A stretch of DNA of 64,000 nt, from NCBI RefSeq assembly GCF_000508085.1, contig NZ_KI669560.1, positions 2,068,888 to 2,132,887 on the forward strand. The letters run 5' to 3'. The position numbers were made by a program, and so were the translations under genes. The notes beneath the pieces are model-generated. The model searched no databases and had not been told where the DNA came from. It saw nothing but the letters and a program-made list of their open reading frames with translations. Origin of the DNA: Sediminibacterium sp. C3 (GTDB lineage: Bacteria; Bacteroidota; Bacteroidia; Chitinophagales; Chitinophagaceae). Shown piece after piece: positions 50,695-61,700 of this stretch (position 1 is the stretch's first letter; the number at the start of each line of letters is the position of its first letter).

Positions 50695-53243
50695 CTATGA
50701 GTTCGTATTGGCTTCTTCAGGTTGACGCGATTTAAATGTAAATTCCAGCAAAGCAGTTTCTGAATTAAAATCAGCTACCAATACATCCCCTTGTTTAATT
50801 GACATTTTCATGATTTCTTCTGCCAATGGATCTTCTAGGTACTTTTGAATAGCTCTGTGTAGTGGTCTTGCACCAAACTGAACATCATATCCTTTATCCG
50901 CAATAAATTCTTTAGCAGCCGTAGTCAATTCTAGTTCAAATCCCAAATTCTGAAGACGTTTAGATACACTCTTCATCAGGATATCAATGATGTTGAATAT
51001 ATTTTCTTTGGTTAAAGAATTAAATACTACTACATCATCAATTCTGTTCAGGAATTCAGGAGAGAAGGTTTTCTTCAAAGCCTTTTCAATTACAGCCTTA
51101 CTGTTTTCTTCCGCATTTTGGATTCTGGTAGCCGTTGCAAATCCTACACCATCTCCAAATTCTTTCAACTGACGTACACCAATATTGGAAGTCATAATGA
51201 TGAGTGTATTCTTAAAATCTACCTTTCTACCTAAACCATCTGTCAATTGCCCGTCGTCTAAAACCTGTAAAAGAATATTATAGATATCCGGATGCGCTTT
51301 TTCAATTTCATCTAATAAAATAACAGAATAAGGTTTTCTCTGACTTTTTCGGTTAACTGACCTCCTTCTTCGTACCCTACGTATCCGGGAGGCGCTCCAA
51401 TTAATCGGCTAACCGTAAACTTTTCCATGTATTCACTCATATCGATTCTGATAAGTGACTCTTCAGAATCAAACATATATCGAGCCAGAGAGCGTGCCAA
51501 TTCAGTTTTACCAACTCCTGTTGGGCCAAGGAATATAAATGTACCGATTGGTTTTTTAGGGTCTTTTAAGCCCACTCTGTTACGCTGGATAGCACGAACT
51601 ACTTTTTGAATGGCTTCGTCCTGGCCAATAACCATGCCTCGCATATCATCGTTCATGCGTCGCAATTTCTCGGTTTCTGCCTCCACCATTCGTTTAACAG
51701 GGATGCCCGTCATCATAGAAATCACTTCGGCAATATGCTCCTCCGTAATTGGATAGCGTTTATTCTTGCTTTCTTCCTCCCATTGTAATTTTGCCCTTTC
51801 TAATTCCTCGCCCAGCTTTTTCTCTGTATCTCTTAAAGAAGCAGCTTCTTCAAATCGCTGACTTTTTACTACTTTATTTTTTTCCAGCTTAACTTCTTCA
51901 ATTTTCTTTTCCAGAGCCACAATAGTCTCTGGTACATTGATATTCTTCAAGTGAACCCTTGCCCCTACTTCATCCATTACATCAATAGCTTTATCGGGCA
52001 ATAAGCGATCTGTCATGTATCGGTCACTTAGTTTAACACAAGCATCTATGGCATCATCACCATAGTATACATTATGAAATTCTTCGTATTTAGATTTTAT
52101 GTTGTTGAGAATCTGAATGGTTTCGTCTACACTAGGTGGCTCAATCAGGACTTTCTGGAAACGCCTGTCCAATGCACCATCTTTTTCAATGTACATTCTG
52201 TATTCATCTAATGTAGAAGCGCCAATGCATTGCAATTCTCCTCTTGCTAAAGCGGGTTTAAAGATATTGGAAGCGTCCAGTGAACCACTGGCACCACCCG
52301 CCCCAACAATGGTATGAATTTCATCAATGAAAAGAATCACATCTCTGTTTTTTTCCAGTTCATTCATGATAGCTTTCATTCTTTCTTCAAACTGACCGCG
52401 ATACTTGGTACCAGCAACCAATGCTGCCAGATCCAGAGAAATAACTCTTTTATCGAATAATACCCTGCTCACTTTTCGCTGTACAATTCTTAAGGCCAAT
52501 CCTTCAACGATAGCCGTTTTACCCACCCCAGGTTCCCCTATAAGAATGGGGTTGTTTTTCTTACGACGACTCAAAATCTGACTAACTCTTTCTATTTCAG
52601 CCTCACGCCCAACAATGGGGTCCAGGTTACCAGCTTCTGCCAGTTTGGTAATATCTCTTCCGAAATTGTCTAAAACTGGTGTTTTACTCTTTGCTCCGCC
52701 AACAGCCGGTTTGCCTGACTTTGAAGGCTGAAAACCACTCTTTTTTTCTTCATCGTATTCATCATCTCCATCTTCCGGAAATTCACTTCTGGGGGATGGA
52801 TTAGAACTGCCGACCATACCCAGTTCGTTGCGGAATATATCGTAGTCTATTTCGAATTGATTCAGAATTTGCGTTGCAATATTTTCCTTGTTTTTGAGAA
52901 TACTAAGCATTAGATGCTCTGTTTCCACCAAAGGACTTTTCAATGCTTTGGCTTCCAAAACAGTTACCCTGATTACTTTCTCGGCCTGTTTGGTAAGGGG
53001 CAGACTATTAATATTGGCAATATTTTTACCCGTTTTATCCTTAACTGCCAATTCAACTTCTTTTCGAAGTTCATATAGATCAACATTCAGTTGTTTCAAT
53101 ACTTTAATGGCTGTATTATCTCCGTCCCTGATTAATCCCAGTAACAAATGTTCGGTTCCAATAAAGTCATTTCCTAATCTGAGCGCCTCTTCCCTACTGA
53201 AAGAAATGATCTCTTTTACCTGTGCTGAAAAATTATTATCCAT
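50695..53243 (-). CDS. clpC: ClpC AAA+ unfoldase (frame break)
   Basis: With one base added to the T4 run at plus 51334-51337, 849 residues. Clp_N repeats (about 1-145; [20 protein letters not shown]), AAA1 with [16 protein letters not shown] (near 223) and [20 protein letters not shown] Walker B, middle domain (about 420-475), AAA2 with [16 protein letters not shown] (near 557), then KVRE(K)[16 protein letters not shown] across the join, and the D2-small domain. Unfolds substrates for ClpP. The gene is core housekeeping, which supports a sequencing error rather than true loss. Confidence 0.92.
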
Positions 53244-53330
53244 ATCTTATTTGGATTTATACAATTATAACGAATATTTTTGAGTGAAGTTGTGCAGGAT
53301 TTGTACACAGAATGTTAATATGCCGCATAT

Positions 53331-53744
53331 ATGCTAAATGTCAAAATTGATACCAAGGAAAAATTCACGGTGTTAAACCCTGAAACAGACCATATTACTG
53401 CAAATATGTCAGAAACCCTGCTTGAGCATTGCAGAAATAGGTTGAATAATCTTCCAAAAAACCTGATACTAGATTTATCAGGAGTTAAAAAGATGGATGC
53501 TGAAGTGGCAGACGCCCTTACTGAAATACAACAGGTATTCTATGAAAAAAATGCTTCATTTGTGGTTTGTAATATAGAAGATACACTGGAAGAGATGCTT
53601 GACCAGCAAGGGGTTCTGGAAGTCTGGAATATTACTCCTACTGAATCTGAAGCATGGGATATTGTTCAGATGGAAGAAATTGAAAGAGAATTATTGGACA
53701 GTGATGATATCAGTTTTGAAAATCATCCTGAGGAGCCTGCATAA
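53331..53744 (+). CDS. STAS-domain protein
   Basis: 137 residues. The STAS fold is visible in FTVLNPETDHITANMSETL, NLILDLSGVKKMDAEVADAL and ASFVVCNIEDTLEEMLDQQG. In anti-sigma antagonists the phosphorylated residue is Ser/Thr after DLSGV; here it is KKMDAE, without Ser, so it is probably not regulated that way. The acidic C-terminal tail is unusual. Divergent from clpC and 12 bp upstream of the DnaJ-domain gene. Confidence 0.75.
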   Translation: MLNVKIDTKEKFTVLNPETDHITANMSETLLEHCRNRLNNLPKNLILDLSGVKKMDAEVADALTEIQQVFYEKNASFVVCNIEDTLEEMLDQQGVLEVWNITPTESEAWDIVQMEEIERELLDSDDISFENHPEEPA

Positions 53745-53755
53745 ACCAACATGGA

Positions 53756-54397
53756 ATGTCAGAACCCAATTGGTATGCCATATTAGGAATACAAAGTAAT
53801 GCATCAGCCGCTGAGATTAAAACGGCATTTCGCAAGCTTGCGCATCAGTATCATCCAGACAAGCACCAGAATCCCATGTATGCTGAACAATTTAAACAGA
53901 TTAAAAAAGCCTATGAAATATTAGGCAATGCTTCAAGAAAGTTACAATACGACCGCAGTGTTTCACTTCAGAAAAATCATGCTTTTGTAGCACCAGCCTT
54001 ATTACAGGTCTCTGAAATCATGCATTATTTTTTGGCTTTTGAGAGAGAAATGAAACTAGCAGATATTCGATTTCTCAATTACGACAGAATCAAATGGAAA
54101 TTCAATTATGCATTCGGCATGCCGCATGTACTCTTAGCTATCCAAAATGCTACTAAAGAAGTCCAGGATGATATTTTAGTTAGACAGCTTTATTGTTTGT
54201 CCTTTCTACCTTATCGTGATTATGTGCCGTGTTTACAAATATTAAAACAGTGCTTTACCAATCAGGATCAAATAAAAAAGATAGAATTAGCAACGAAGGA
54301 AAAAAAACGGGAAGCCCAATGGAATCGATTACAAATTCCGTTGGTTGCATTCATTAGTCTACTCCTCTGTTTGGGTATATATTGGCTGGTAAAATAA
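53756..54397 (+). CDS. DnaJ-domain protein with C-terminal membrane anchor
   Basis: 213 residues. J domain at the N-terminus (NWYAILGIQSNASAAEIKTAFRKLAHQYHPDKHQ with the HPD motif, near residue 33), a helical middle, and one C-terminal TM helix (LVAFISLLLCLGIYWLV). Lacks the zinc-finger and CTD of DnaJ, so it is a membrane-anchored co-chaperone, role unspecified. Follows the STAS gene closely. Confidence 0.85.
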   Translation: MSEPNWYAILGIQSNASAAEIKTAFRKLAHQYHPDKHQNPMYAEQFKQIKKAYEILGNASRKLQYDRSVSLQKNHAFVAPALLQVSEIMHYFLAFEREMKLADIRFLNYDRIKWKFNYAFGMPHVLLAIQNATKEVQDDILVRQLYCLSFLPYRDYVPCLQILKQCFTNQDQIKKIELATKEKKREAQWNRLQIPLVAFISLLLCLGIYWLVK

Positions 54398-54400
54398 AAA

Positions 54401-54427
54401 GTCCCGGCTTTTTTAAGCAACCGGGAC
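54401..54427. terminator. Bidirectional terminator after the DnaJ-domain gene
   Basis: GTCCCGG (54401-54407) pairs with CCGGGAC (54421-54427) around a T-rich loop. It serves the convergent DnaJ-domain gene and the SusC/SusD operon end. Confidence 0.82.
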
Positions 54428-54496
54428 CATTTATTTCTTTGATGAGAAGCTAGATACTTCTAATAAAAATTATCTAGCTACCTACTTACCATTATT

Positions 54497-55216
54497 CTAG
54501 TTATTTGCTACCAGTGTTGAGGAAACCGTATTAGCTGGTAACCAAGGCGAAGGGGTTACTGAACCACGAACCACTATGGTATAAATTTTACCGTCTACTG
54601 CTGTCATGGTTTGTGTTCTGATGAGCGCATTCGTTGTGGCATTTCTAATTTGAATGCTGTAGGCCGTTCCCAATAATGTTGCATTCAAAGCAACAAAACT
54701 GGAAGCACCTCTGTAGCTAACAGCTGAACCATACAATGGTGTCGTAGCTGTTCCTATAAATGCATTTACCGCAGGGGCATCTCCACTGGCATGAATAATT
54801 CTTAAATGCGCTTTACCGGCAGCTGGAGTAGTTAAATTATCCTGAAACCAAAGCAACTCTGCATTCTGCAATTTATTGGCAGCAATCAATGTGTATCTGG
54901 CGGGTTGATCGCGCAGATCTGAAACACTGAATTTACCAGCAGAAAATAAAGTAGTTAATCCCGCCATACGAACAGTAACGTCCTTATTGCCTGGTGTGGT
55001 ACTGTTATAAATGGTATTCGAACCAAATGCGATGGGCAGAATATTCTGCTTTAAATCGCCCACAAAGAAGTCTAAGCCAGCTGCAACATCCGGTGCTGCA
55101 TTAATAAACATGTATTGAGCGTATCCTGGATTAACAGGATCTTTTGCGCAACCAGAAAAAAACAGCACGGAGAACAAACCGGCAATGTATACGATATATT
55201 TTTTCATGATAGACAT
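54497..55216 (-). CDS. DUF4397 lipoprotein
   Basis: 239 residues; lipobox FFSGC (Cys near residue 23). The body has the DUF4397 pattern: YMFINAAPDVAAGLDFFVGD, YTLIAANKLQNAELLW, LRIIHASGDAPAVNAFIG and a closing YTIVVRG. These exported beta-rich domains occur beside SusC/SusD systems; function unknown. Last gene of the likely SusC-SusD-DUF4397-DUF4397 operon, 13 bp after the previous gene. Confidence 0.82.
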   Translation of the reverse strand: MSIMKKYIVYIAGLFSVLFFSGCAKDPVNPGYAQYMFINAAPDVAAGLDFFVGDLKQNILPIAFGSNTIYNSTTPGNKDVTVRMAGLTTLFSAGKFSVSDLRDQPARYTLIAANKLQNAELLWFQDNLTTPAAGKAHLRIIHASGDAPAVNAFIGTATTPLYGSAVSYRGASSFVALNATLLGTAYSIQIRNATTNALIRTQTMTAVDGKIYTIVVRGSVTPSPWLPANTVSSTLVANN

Positions 55217-55229
55217 TTGAAGCTTTGAA

Positions 55230-55973
55230 TTAATAGGTGGCCATTACGGTTATCCCTCTTGACATGGTTCCAGATGTTGACTGATAACGACCTCTGAAAA
55301 CCACATTGTAAACACGTTTTGAGTTAAAGACAACCGTGTTGAATTGCGTAAGCGCAGTTGCGGTTCCAGTTGCTCTAACTTCCAGGGTATCGGTAAGACC
55401 ACTGATATGTGGTATATAAGCCGATTCTCCCTGTATCGCAATATTACTTGCAATATTTGCCCTTTTTCTTCTTGAATAAAGATCCACATTCGGAACAGCA
55501 GAAGTACTGGAAATCATGTTTACAAATTTTACACTGGCAGTAGTATCAGTCGGAATGGTAAAAACATCATTCTTGATAATGGCTTTTACTGCATTGCTGG
55601 TATCATACGTGTAAACCGAATAGAATTTCCCTTCTTCGAATGTAGCAGAAATGCTTACTGGTGTTTGAGCAGGAACAGCGGCACTGTCGTAAATACGAAT
55701 GGTACGTGCTCCCGGAGTAATGGTTGCGAATGCAGTAACAGTTGCAGCCCCTGGAAACAATCCTCCCATGGCCAATGCTGTTCCATTTAATAGTGCGCCA
55801 TCTAAAGTGGCAAAATTTCTGGCGGCTCCCATGCTACCTGGCATGATTCGGATAAATGACTTGTTGGTAGTGCCTACTGATTCACTGGCACGACCATCAA
55901 AATTTTTGGTACATGCAGTTAATAAACCGGCCATTGCTATGATATAAAAAAGTTTCATTTTCATAATTTTCAT
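55230..55973 (-). CDS. DUF4397-like lipoprotein
   Basis: 247 residues; lipobox LLTAC. Seen: KNFDGRASESVGTTNKSFIRIMPGS, a beta-rich region (VTAFATITPGARTIRIYDSA), VKFVNMISSTSAVPNVDLYSRRKR and YNVVFRGRYQ near the end. Similar in layout to its downstream neighbour, which suggests a duplication. Likely surface or periplasmic. Function unknown. Confidence 0.72.
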   Translation of the reverse strand: MKIMKMKLFYIIAMAGLLTACTKNFDGRASESVGTTNKSFIRIMPGSMGAARNFATLDGALLNGTALAMGGLFPGAATVTAFATITPGARTIRIYDSAAVPAQTPVSISATFEEGKFYSVYTYDTSNAVKAIIKNDVFTIPTDTTASVKFVNMISSTSAVPNVDLYSRRKRANIASNIAIQGESAYIPHISGLTDTLEVRATGTATALTQFNTVVFNSKRVYNVVFRGRYQSTSGTMSRGITVMATY

Positions 55974-55987
55974 TTTAACGGTAGTAA

Positions 55988-57625
55988 TTAAGGTTTAGAG
56001 AACCATTGTTCTACTGTATGATAATCCAGTGCAATTGCCCCGATTCTGTTCAGTTCACTTACATTGTATAAGTATTCAGAATTGTAACGGGGTCTTGCTC
56101 TGTAAACCAGTTTGCCATTGTTGTTAGCAAATAAATTGATACCGCTAGGAACCACAAAGTCTGCATATACTGGCGTAGTTTGACCTGATTCAATATCCGT
56201 ATAATGGAATCTTCTCATATCGGTCCAAGTTTCGTGAATACCATGACCATACAAAGCAATATACTTTTGTAACATGATATGTGAAAGGGTTAAATCACTG
56301 GCTGCAGGTACTACAATAGGATTGGCCAAATAATTATCTCTGTCCGCAACAGTAATTGCTCTGGCCGATGGAACTGCTGAGCCATAATCGTTGATCAGCA
56401 TGTCAAAATTCAAACGAATACCATCTGTATATGCAGCTAATGCAGCCGCTTTGTTTCCTTTTCTGTACTGGGCTTCTGCAATCATGAATTTAATTTCGCT
56501 GGCAGTAATAATTGGGAAAGGAGAACCATTCTTGAAAATATATCTACACTCCGCATCTGAAGTAGGTGCAGCGGTACTTGCAAATGCACTACCCCAAAAG
56601 TTAGCGGGTTGGTCATTCACAGCCAAGCCACTAGTACCACCGTTCGGACGTATTCCTCTATAATTTCCATTGGGGTTTTCTCTGATTATATAAGCAGCTC
56701 TAGGGTCAACCGCACCTGGAAAACGAGAATTCAAGCCAGTCATTAAATTGGCTATGTATTCGGTTTGTCTCATGGTTCCAACGTTGTTCCTTACCGGCCC
56801 ATAGAAATTCGAGGTACCAGTAATTCCCGTGTTGGCAAAACGCATTACCGCATTGTCTGCATTGGTATTCATCGCCAGGTTGGCATAGAAAATAACCGAG
56901 TCGGCATTATAGGATGTTTTATTGCTTAAATGGTGGAAAGATCTCGCCATTACTGCGTATACAAATTTCTTCCACTTGTTCACATCTCCGTTAAAGAAAT
57001 AAGCATCCCCCTTGGCTAGGTTGGCAGGACTGGCGCTATCGCCGGTATTGTTTAAATAAGTAATGGCAGTTCTGCATATTTGACGAACCGTGTCGTATAC
57101 CAATGACTGTTCATCGTATTTAAATACCAATTGATCGGCTTTAAAAGCTTCACGAACAATGATATCGCCATACATTTCTGCAGTTGTTAACCAACTCCAA
57201 GCTGAAATGGCTTGGCCTACACCAACATAGTCCCATTTCTTTTCTTGGGCTGCCCATTCCATCATACGTTTCAGATTCTGTCCCATACCGTAATAATGCA
57301 TGGCCCAAATTGAACCCATTAAATCACTGGCACCAGTTGCACCACCCATTTGATCAAACTGGTTACCAGAAGTATTGGTTGCCCAAAACTGAACATAACG
57401 TCCAACGTTTAAACCATCGTTTTGCGTACCATATGCAGAACCCGCTGCTGCAGAGCTACCGCCCATATTACTGATGATACCAGGCAATAAAGTTTCAACT
57501 GGTACCCTAACCCCAGCATTTGGATTGGGGAATGCCTCGTCTAATTTTTTCTGACAAGAAGCCATAATTACACCTGCAAAAGCAAGTGTAAGGATGGATT
57601 TAATATTAATCATTGATTTTTTCAT
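55988..57625 (-). CDS. SusD/RagB-like nutrient-binding lipoprotein (SusD-like_2)
   Basis: 545 residues; lipobox VIMASC (Cys near residue 24). The helical TPR-rich SusD fold is indicated by KWKKFVYAVMARSFHHLSNK, SEIKFMIAEAQYRKGNKAAALAAYTDGI and HGIHETWTDMRRFHYTD. SusD proteins cap SusC channels and bind the oligomer or peptide to be imported. Substrate cannot be assigned; no CAZyme or protease is adjacent. It lies 17 bp downstream of the susC gene. Confidence 0.9.
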   Translation of the reverse strand: MKKSMINIKSILTLAFAGVIMASCQKKLDEAFPNPNAGVRVPVETLLPGIISNMGGSSAAAGSAYGTQNDGLNVGRYVQFWATNTSGNQFDQMGGATGASDLMGSIWAMHYYGMGQNLKRMMEWAAQEKKWDYVGVGQAISAWSWLTTAEMYGDIIVREAFKADQLVFKYDEQSLVYDTVRQICRTAITYLNNTGDSASPANLAKGDAYFFNGDVNKWKKFVYAVMARSFHHLSNKTSYNADSVIFYANLAMNTNADNAVMRFANTGITGTSNFYGPVRNNVGTMRQTEYIANLMTGLNSRFPGAVDPRAAYIIRENPNGNYRGIRPNGGTSGLAVNDQPANFWGSAFASTAAPTSDAECRYIFKNGSPFPIITASEIKFMIAEAQYRKGNKAAALAAYTDGIRLNFDMLINDYGSAVPSARAITVADRDNYLANPIVVPAASDLTLSHIMLQKYIALYGHGIHETWTDMRRFHYTDIESGQTTPVYADFVVPSGINLFANNNGKLVYRARPRYNSEYLYNVSELNRIGAIALDYHTVEQWFSKP

Positions 57626-57642
57626 GTTAGCTGTTTTTCAAG

Positions 57643-60600
57643 TTAGAAACCGACTCTTACACCAAAGTTGACACTGATAGGTGTTGCCAAAGTACCATAG
57701 TCGAAACCAAAAGCACCTACCCCTCTGGTAGCGGCAGTATTACCGCTTACTTGAGGATCTGCACCCATATAGTTGGTGATTAAGAATAAGTCGTTACCGG
57801 TGATAAAGATGCTGGCAGATTTAACACCATTTAGGTTTCTCAAAGCACGATCAGTTAAAGAGTAACTTAAAGTGATATCACGCATTCTCAACCAGTTTAC
57901 ATTCTTTTGAATAAATGCTTCTTCAGGCATATTGGATGCAGTATAATAAGCATCGTTATAACCAGGAATCACAGAAATGGTGTTTCTGGTTGGAGTTGCT
58001 GTATTTGCAAATCCATCGTTTAAGACACCATCAATTACGCGTGGTACAAAACGATCGGCAGTTCTATTGCTTCTGCCAATTCCAGTTAAGAACATCTCAT
58101 TTGCATTGAAAATATCTCCACCAATTTTAAGATCCCATAAGAAACTCAAACGCCAGTTTTTGTAACGCAATGAGTTTTGGATACCTAATGTAAATGCAGG
58201 GTTTCTGTCACCTCTTAATTTAAATAAGCCATCTGAAATTGGTAAACCATTAGAAGGATTGATTAGGATTTGACCAGCATTGTTTCTGGCATAACCCCAA
58301 GATGCAATACCTGTGGTTGGGCTACCAATACCCAATACACTCGCACGAGCGTTACCAAATAACCAAGTATCAGAAATATAAAACTCAGAAACGTTAGCCG
58401 GGAAGCCAACTACAGCGTTCCACATTCTGTTGAAATTCAAACGTGTATTCCAAGTGAAATCTTTTTTCTGTACCAATTGGTAATCAATGGCAATTTCAAC
58501 ACCTTCATTTCTGGTGCTGGCTGCGTTTTGCGTATTCAATACAAACCCAGTACCATAGCTCAAACGCATATTTTCAATGATTTGGCCCTTGGTTAAGGTA
58601 TTGTAATACGTTGCATCAATGCTTAATCTGTTTTTCAAGAATTTGAATTCAGTACCAATTTCATAAGTGCTTTGACGCTCAGGCTGTAAGTCTGGGTTGT
58701 TGTTGGTGAACCCATATGAATATGCAGGGCCATTGGCGCTACCAAAATTGTTCACAAATACAGACTGTGTAGAATACGGTGTATTCAAACGAGCTGTATT
58801 AGCCATTGATCCTCTCAATTTCCAGTAATTCAACACGCCCCCTTTCTTTAAAGCAGGAATGATATCCGTCATGATGGCACTCAAGCTTAAACCAGGATAA
58901 TTGTAATTTCTATTGGCAGCTGGCAAAGTTGAAGCAGATTCAAAACGGTGAGAATAGTTAAAGAATAATAGATTCTTATAGCTCACTGCAAATTCACCAA
59001 AGAAAGCAATCTGTCTTAGCAAACGTAGATTGGGTTCGCCAAAATTGTTGCGCAATAAACGTACTCTTGTATTTGGTGCGGTATTGTTAGAGTCTGTTCT
59101 ATTAGGATCAGCAACGTTATTACCACTCACAGCATATAGCTCCCATCTATAATCTTGCCACATGGTACCCGCCATTAATCTTAAACTAAAATCTCCAACT
59201 GTTTTCTTGGCAGTAGCATTGATTGTATGGTTGTATCCCTTGTAAGTATTCCAAAAATTATCTTGAGACCCTCTCAATGCGCTAGATACAAAGAACGATT
59301 GTGGATGGTAGTTTTGGTAACCAATGGTTTTATAAGTATCATAGCCGAAACGACCTGTGATGCTTAACCATTTGGTAGGGTTGATATTAATTCCTAAAGA
59401 GGAGAACAAACGATCTGTTTGATCGCGGCCTCTGTTATTGGCCACATTCCAAAGAGGATTGTCTACTTCTCCATTGGCGTTCGCAGAGAATAAAGGCAAT
59501 TTGTTACCGCCATCGTCTTCAGATTTGGTCACATCAATGGTGCTAGGGTATTGTAATAACCCAAGCAAATATCCACCTGCAGAACGCAATACTTTAGCGG
59601 TATTGGTTCTAGTATAAGCAATTGAAGGCGTGATTTCAATATACTTGCCAATCTTGGTTGTATTTCTTAAACTTAAATTGATTTTCTCTTGATCATTGTT
59701 TGGCACAACACCCTCTTGCTTCAAGTATGTAGCAGAGAAACGGAAGATTGACTTTTTGATACCGAAGTCTACTCCAAGGTTATGGGTTTGTGATTTACCA
59801 TTTCTAAAGAATGCATCAATATTATCGTATAGTCTGGTACCTACTGGATATGCGGGTCCAAAATAACGGAAGATATTGCTTGGTGTATTGTTAGTACCAT
59901 TGGTAAATCCATCAAATGTTGGTGGGAAACGGGTTAACACCTGTGTTCTAAATGCGTTGTCGTATTGAACAGCCAATTTACTGGTTTTGGCTTTTCTTGT
60001 TGTGATGACAATGGCACCAGAACTGGCTTGGCTACCGTATAAAGCAGTGGCTTCTGGCCCTTTCAATACGGTTACATTTTCAATATCATTGGGGTTTAAA
60101 TCTGAAACTCTATTGCTGTAATCACTACCTCTATTGGGGCGGTCAGACGCTAACCCAATACCTCTACCACCATCAGATGTTTCATCAAATGTAGAGTTGT
60201 CCATGATTACCCCATCCACAACAAAGAGTGGTTGGTTGCTTAAAGAGAGCGAGTTAAATCCGCGCAATACAATTTGAGATGAAGCACCCACGGTTCCTGA
60301 AGTAGGGTTCACCGTAAGCCCAGCTACCCGGCCTTGCAAGCTGTTAATAAAATTGTCACGCTGTGTTTCTTGAATTTCAGCACCCTTCACTTGTTGGGTA
60401 GAATAACCCAATTCGCGAGGCTTTCTTTTTTGGTCCATCGCTACTACCACCACATCGTCAAGTTCTGATGTTTCGGCTTTTAGGCGCACAATGATTTTTT
60501 GATCATCTTTTACCACAACGCGGGCAGATTCAAAACCAAGCGATGTGATTAAAAGGGTTTGACCCTTGGCTGCTTTGATGGTAAAATTACCTTTAGCATC

Positions 60601-60771
60601 CGTTTTGGTTGCAACGTTTTTGCCTGCTACACGAATTGAAACCGACTCTAGAGCGGAGCCTTTTTCAAGATCAGAAATATTACCTGTTACAGTAATATCC
60701 TGTGCAGAGACTTTCATCACTAGGAAGAACAGCATGAAAGCAATCCTCCAAGCATAAGCGAGTTTTCTCAT
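57643..60771 (-). CDS. SusC/RagA-type TonB-linked outer-membrane transporter
   Basis: 1042 residues: signal peptide (IAFMLFFLVMKVSAQ), a carboxypeptidase-regulatory-like domain (about 27-105; ITVTGNISDLEKGSALESVSIRV), TonB box-like region ELDDVVVVAMDQKRK, plug (about 115-230; INSLQGRVAGLTVNPTSG, LFVVDGVIMDN) and a 22-strand barrel. It imports the ligand bound by its SusD partner using TonB energy. First gene of its operon; no anti-sigma factor pair is near, but a DeoR-type regulator is 183 bp upstream on the same strand. Confidence 0.93.
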   Translation of the reverse strand: MRKLAYAWRIAFMLFFLVMKVSAQDITVTGNISDLEKGSALESVSIRVAGKNVATKTDAKGNFTIKAAKGQTLLITSLGFESARVVVKDDQKIIVRLKAETSELDDVVVVAMDQKRKPRELGYSTQQVKGAEIQETQRDNFINSLQGRVAGLTVNPTSGTVGASSQIVLRGFNSLSLSNQPLFVVDGVIMDNSTFDETSDGGRGIGLASDRPNRGSDYSNRVSDLNPNDIENVTVLKGPEATALYGSQASSGAIVITTRKAKTSKLAVQYDNAFRTQVLTRFPPTFDGFTNGTNNTPSNIFRYFGPAYPVGTRLYDNIDAFFRNGKSQTHNLGVDFGIKKSIFRFSATYLKQEGVVPNNDQEKINLSLRNTTKIGKYIEITPSIAYTRTNTAKVLRSAGGYLLGLLQYPSTIDVTKSEDDGGNKLPLFSANANGEVDNPLWNVANNRGRDQTDRLFSSLGININPTKWLSITGRFGYDTYKTIGYQNYHPQSFFVSSALRGSQDNFWNTYKGYNHTINATAKKTVGDFSLRLMAGTMWQDYRWELYAVSGNNVADPNRTDSNNTAPNTRVRLLRNNFGEPNLRLLRQIAFFGEFAVSYKNLLFFNYSHRFESASTLPAANRNYNYPGLSLSAIMTDIIPALKKGGVLNYWKLRGSMANTARLNTPYSTQSVFVNNFGSANGPAYSYGFTNNNPDLQPERQSTYEIGTEFKFLKNRLSIDATYYNTLTKGQIIENMRLSYGTGFVLNTQNAASTRNEGVEIAIDYQLVQKKDFTWNTRLNFNRMWNAVVGFPANVSEFYISDTWLFGNARASVLGIGSPTTGIASWGYARNNAGQILINPSNGLPISDGLFKLRGDRNPAFTLGIQNSLRYKNWRLSFLWDLKIGGDIFNANEMFLTGIGRSNRTADRFVPRVIDGVLNDGFANTATPTRNTISVIPGYNDAYYTASNMPEEAFIQKNVNWLRMRDITLSYSLTDRALRNLNGVKSASIFITGNDLFLITNYMGADPQVSGNTAATRGVGAFGFDYGTLATPISVNFGVRVGF

Positions 60772-60953
60772 AACTACAGTGTTTGGTTCTTTGACAAAAA
60801 TTTATTGCAAAAAGCTGCAAAAAATTTTAGCATTTCTTTAATGAAATAATTGATGACATAAATATATGGTTAATCATCTGTTAAAACCAGAAAATTATCA
60901 GCAAAATAATGCACATATTTATGCAGGTATTTAAGTGTCTATACTACACTAAG

Positions 60954-61700
60954 CTATAAAATGCTTAACCCACGTTTGGCATAGGGTATCAAACGCTCAT
61001 CAGAAGGGTCTAATTCGGTAATTAAAATGTCAACTTCATCCAGTGGACAAACTTGCAATCTTTGGGAAGAATTGAGTTTTTCAGAAATGGCCAAGGAAAC
61101 GGTTTTTTGGGCACAGGCAATCATGGCTTTTTTGACTTCGATGATTTCCCATTCTAAATCGGTAATGCCCAAATGTAAATCGATGCTATTGGTGCCCAAT
61201 AAGCAGAGGTCGGCCTTAATTTGCCCAAGTCTTTGTACCACTTCAGCCCCAACGGCCATTTGGGCACTTTTCAATAGTTTGTTGCCTAAGAAAATGACTT
61301 CAGCGTTGGGGTGCTCTAATAATTCAAGTGCAATGGGCACATTGGTGGTTACAAAAGTGGCATTCAGGTCTGGGGGGAGCATATTCACCAATTCTCGCAT
61401 GGTTGTGCCCCCAGAAATAACCACCAACATGCCATCTTTAATGAGGTCAATGGCTTTATGGGCAATGATTTTTTTCTCAGGTAATGAATAGACTTGTTTG
61501 CTCTCAATTGTAAAATGAAAAGATTTTGCCAACGCACCGCCATGTACTTTCATCAGCTTACCTTCTTCGGCTAATTCTTGCAGGTCTCTGCGTACTGTAT
61601 CTTCCGAAACATCCAATTGCACACAAAGATCAGATGATAATACTTTGTTATGGATATTGATTTGCTGTATGATATAGGCTTGGCGTTCTTTCTTAAGCAT
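60954..61700 (-). CDS. DeoR/GlpR-family transcriptional regulator
   Basis: 248 residues. N-terminal HTH (KERQAYIIQQINIHNKVLSSDLCVQLDVSEDTVRRDLQEL) then the DeoR sugar-phosphate sensor domain (TTNVPIALELLEHPNAEVIFLG, DLCLLGTNSIDLHLGITD). Such proteins sense a phosphorylated sugar. Upstream of the SusC operon, which it may control, with only 183 bp between. Divergent from dnaG; both promoters lie in 61701-61789. Confidence 0.88.
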   Translation of the reverse strand: MLKKERQAYIIQQINIHNKVLSSDLCVQLDVSEDTVRRDLQELAEEGKLMKVHGGALAKSFHFTIESKQVYSLPEKKIIAHKAIDLIKDGMLVVISGGTTMRELVNMLPPDLNATFVTTNVPIALELLEHPNAEVIFLGNKLLKSAQMAVGAEVVQRLGQIKADLCLLGTNSIDLHLGITDLEWEIIEVKKAMIACAQKTVSLAISEKLNSSQRLQVCPLDEVDILITELDPSDERLIPYAKRGLSIL

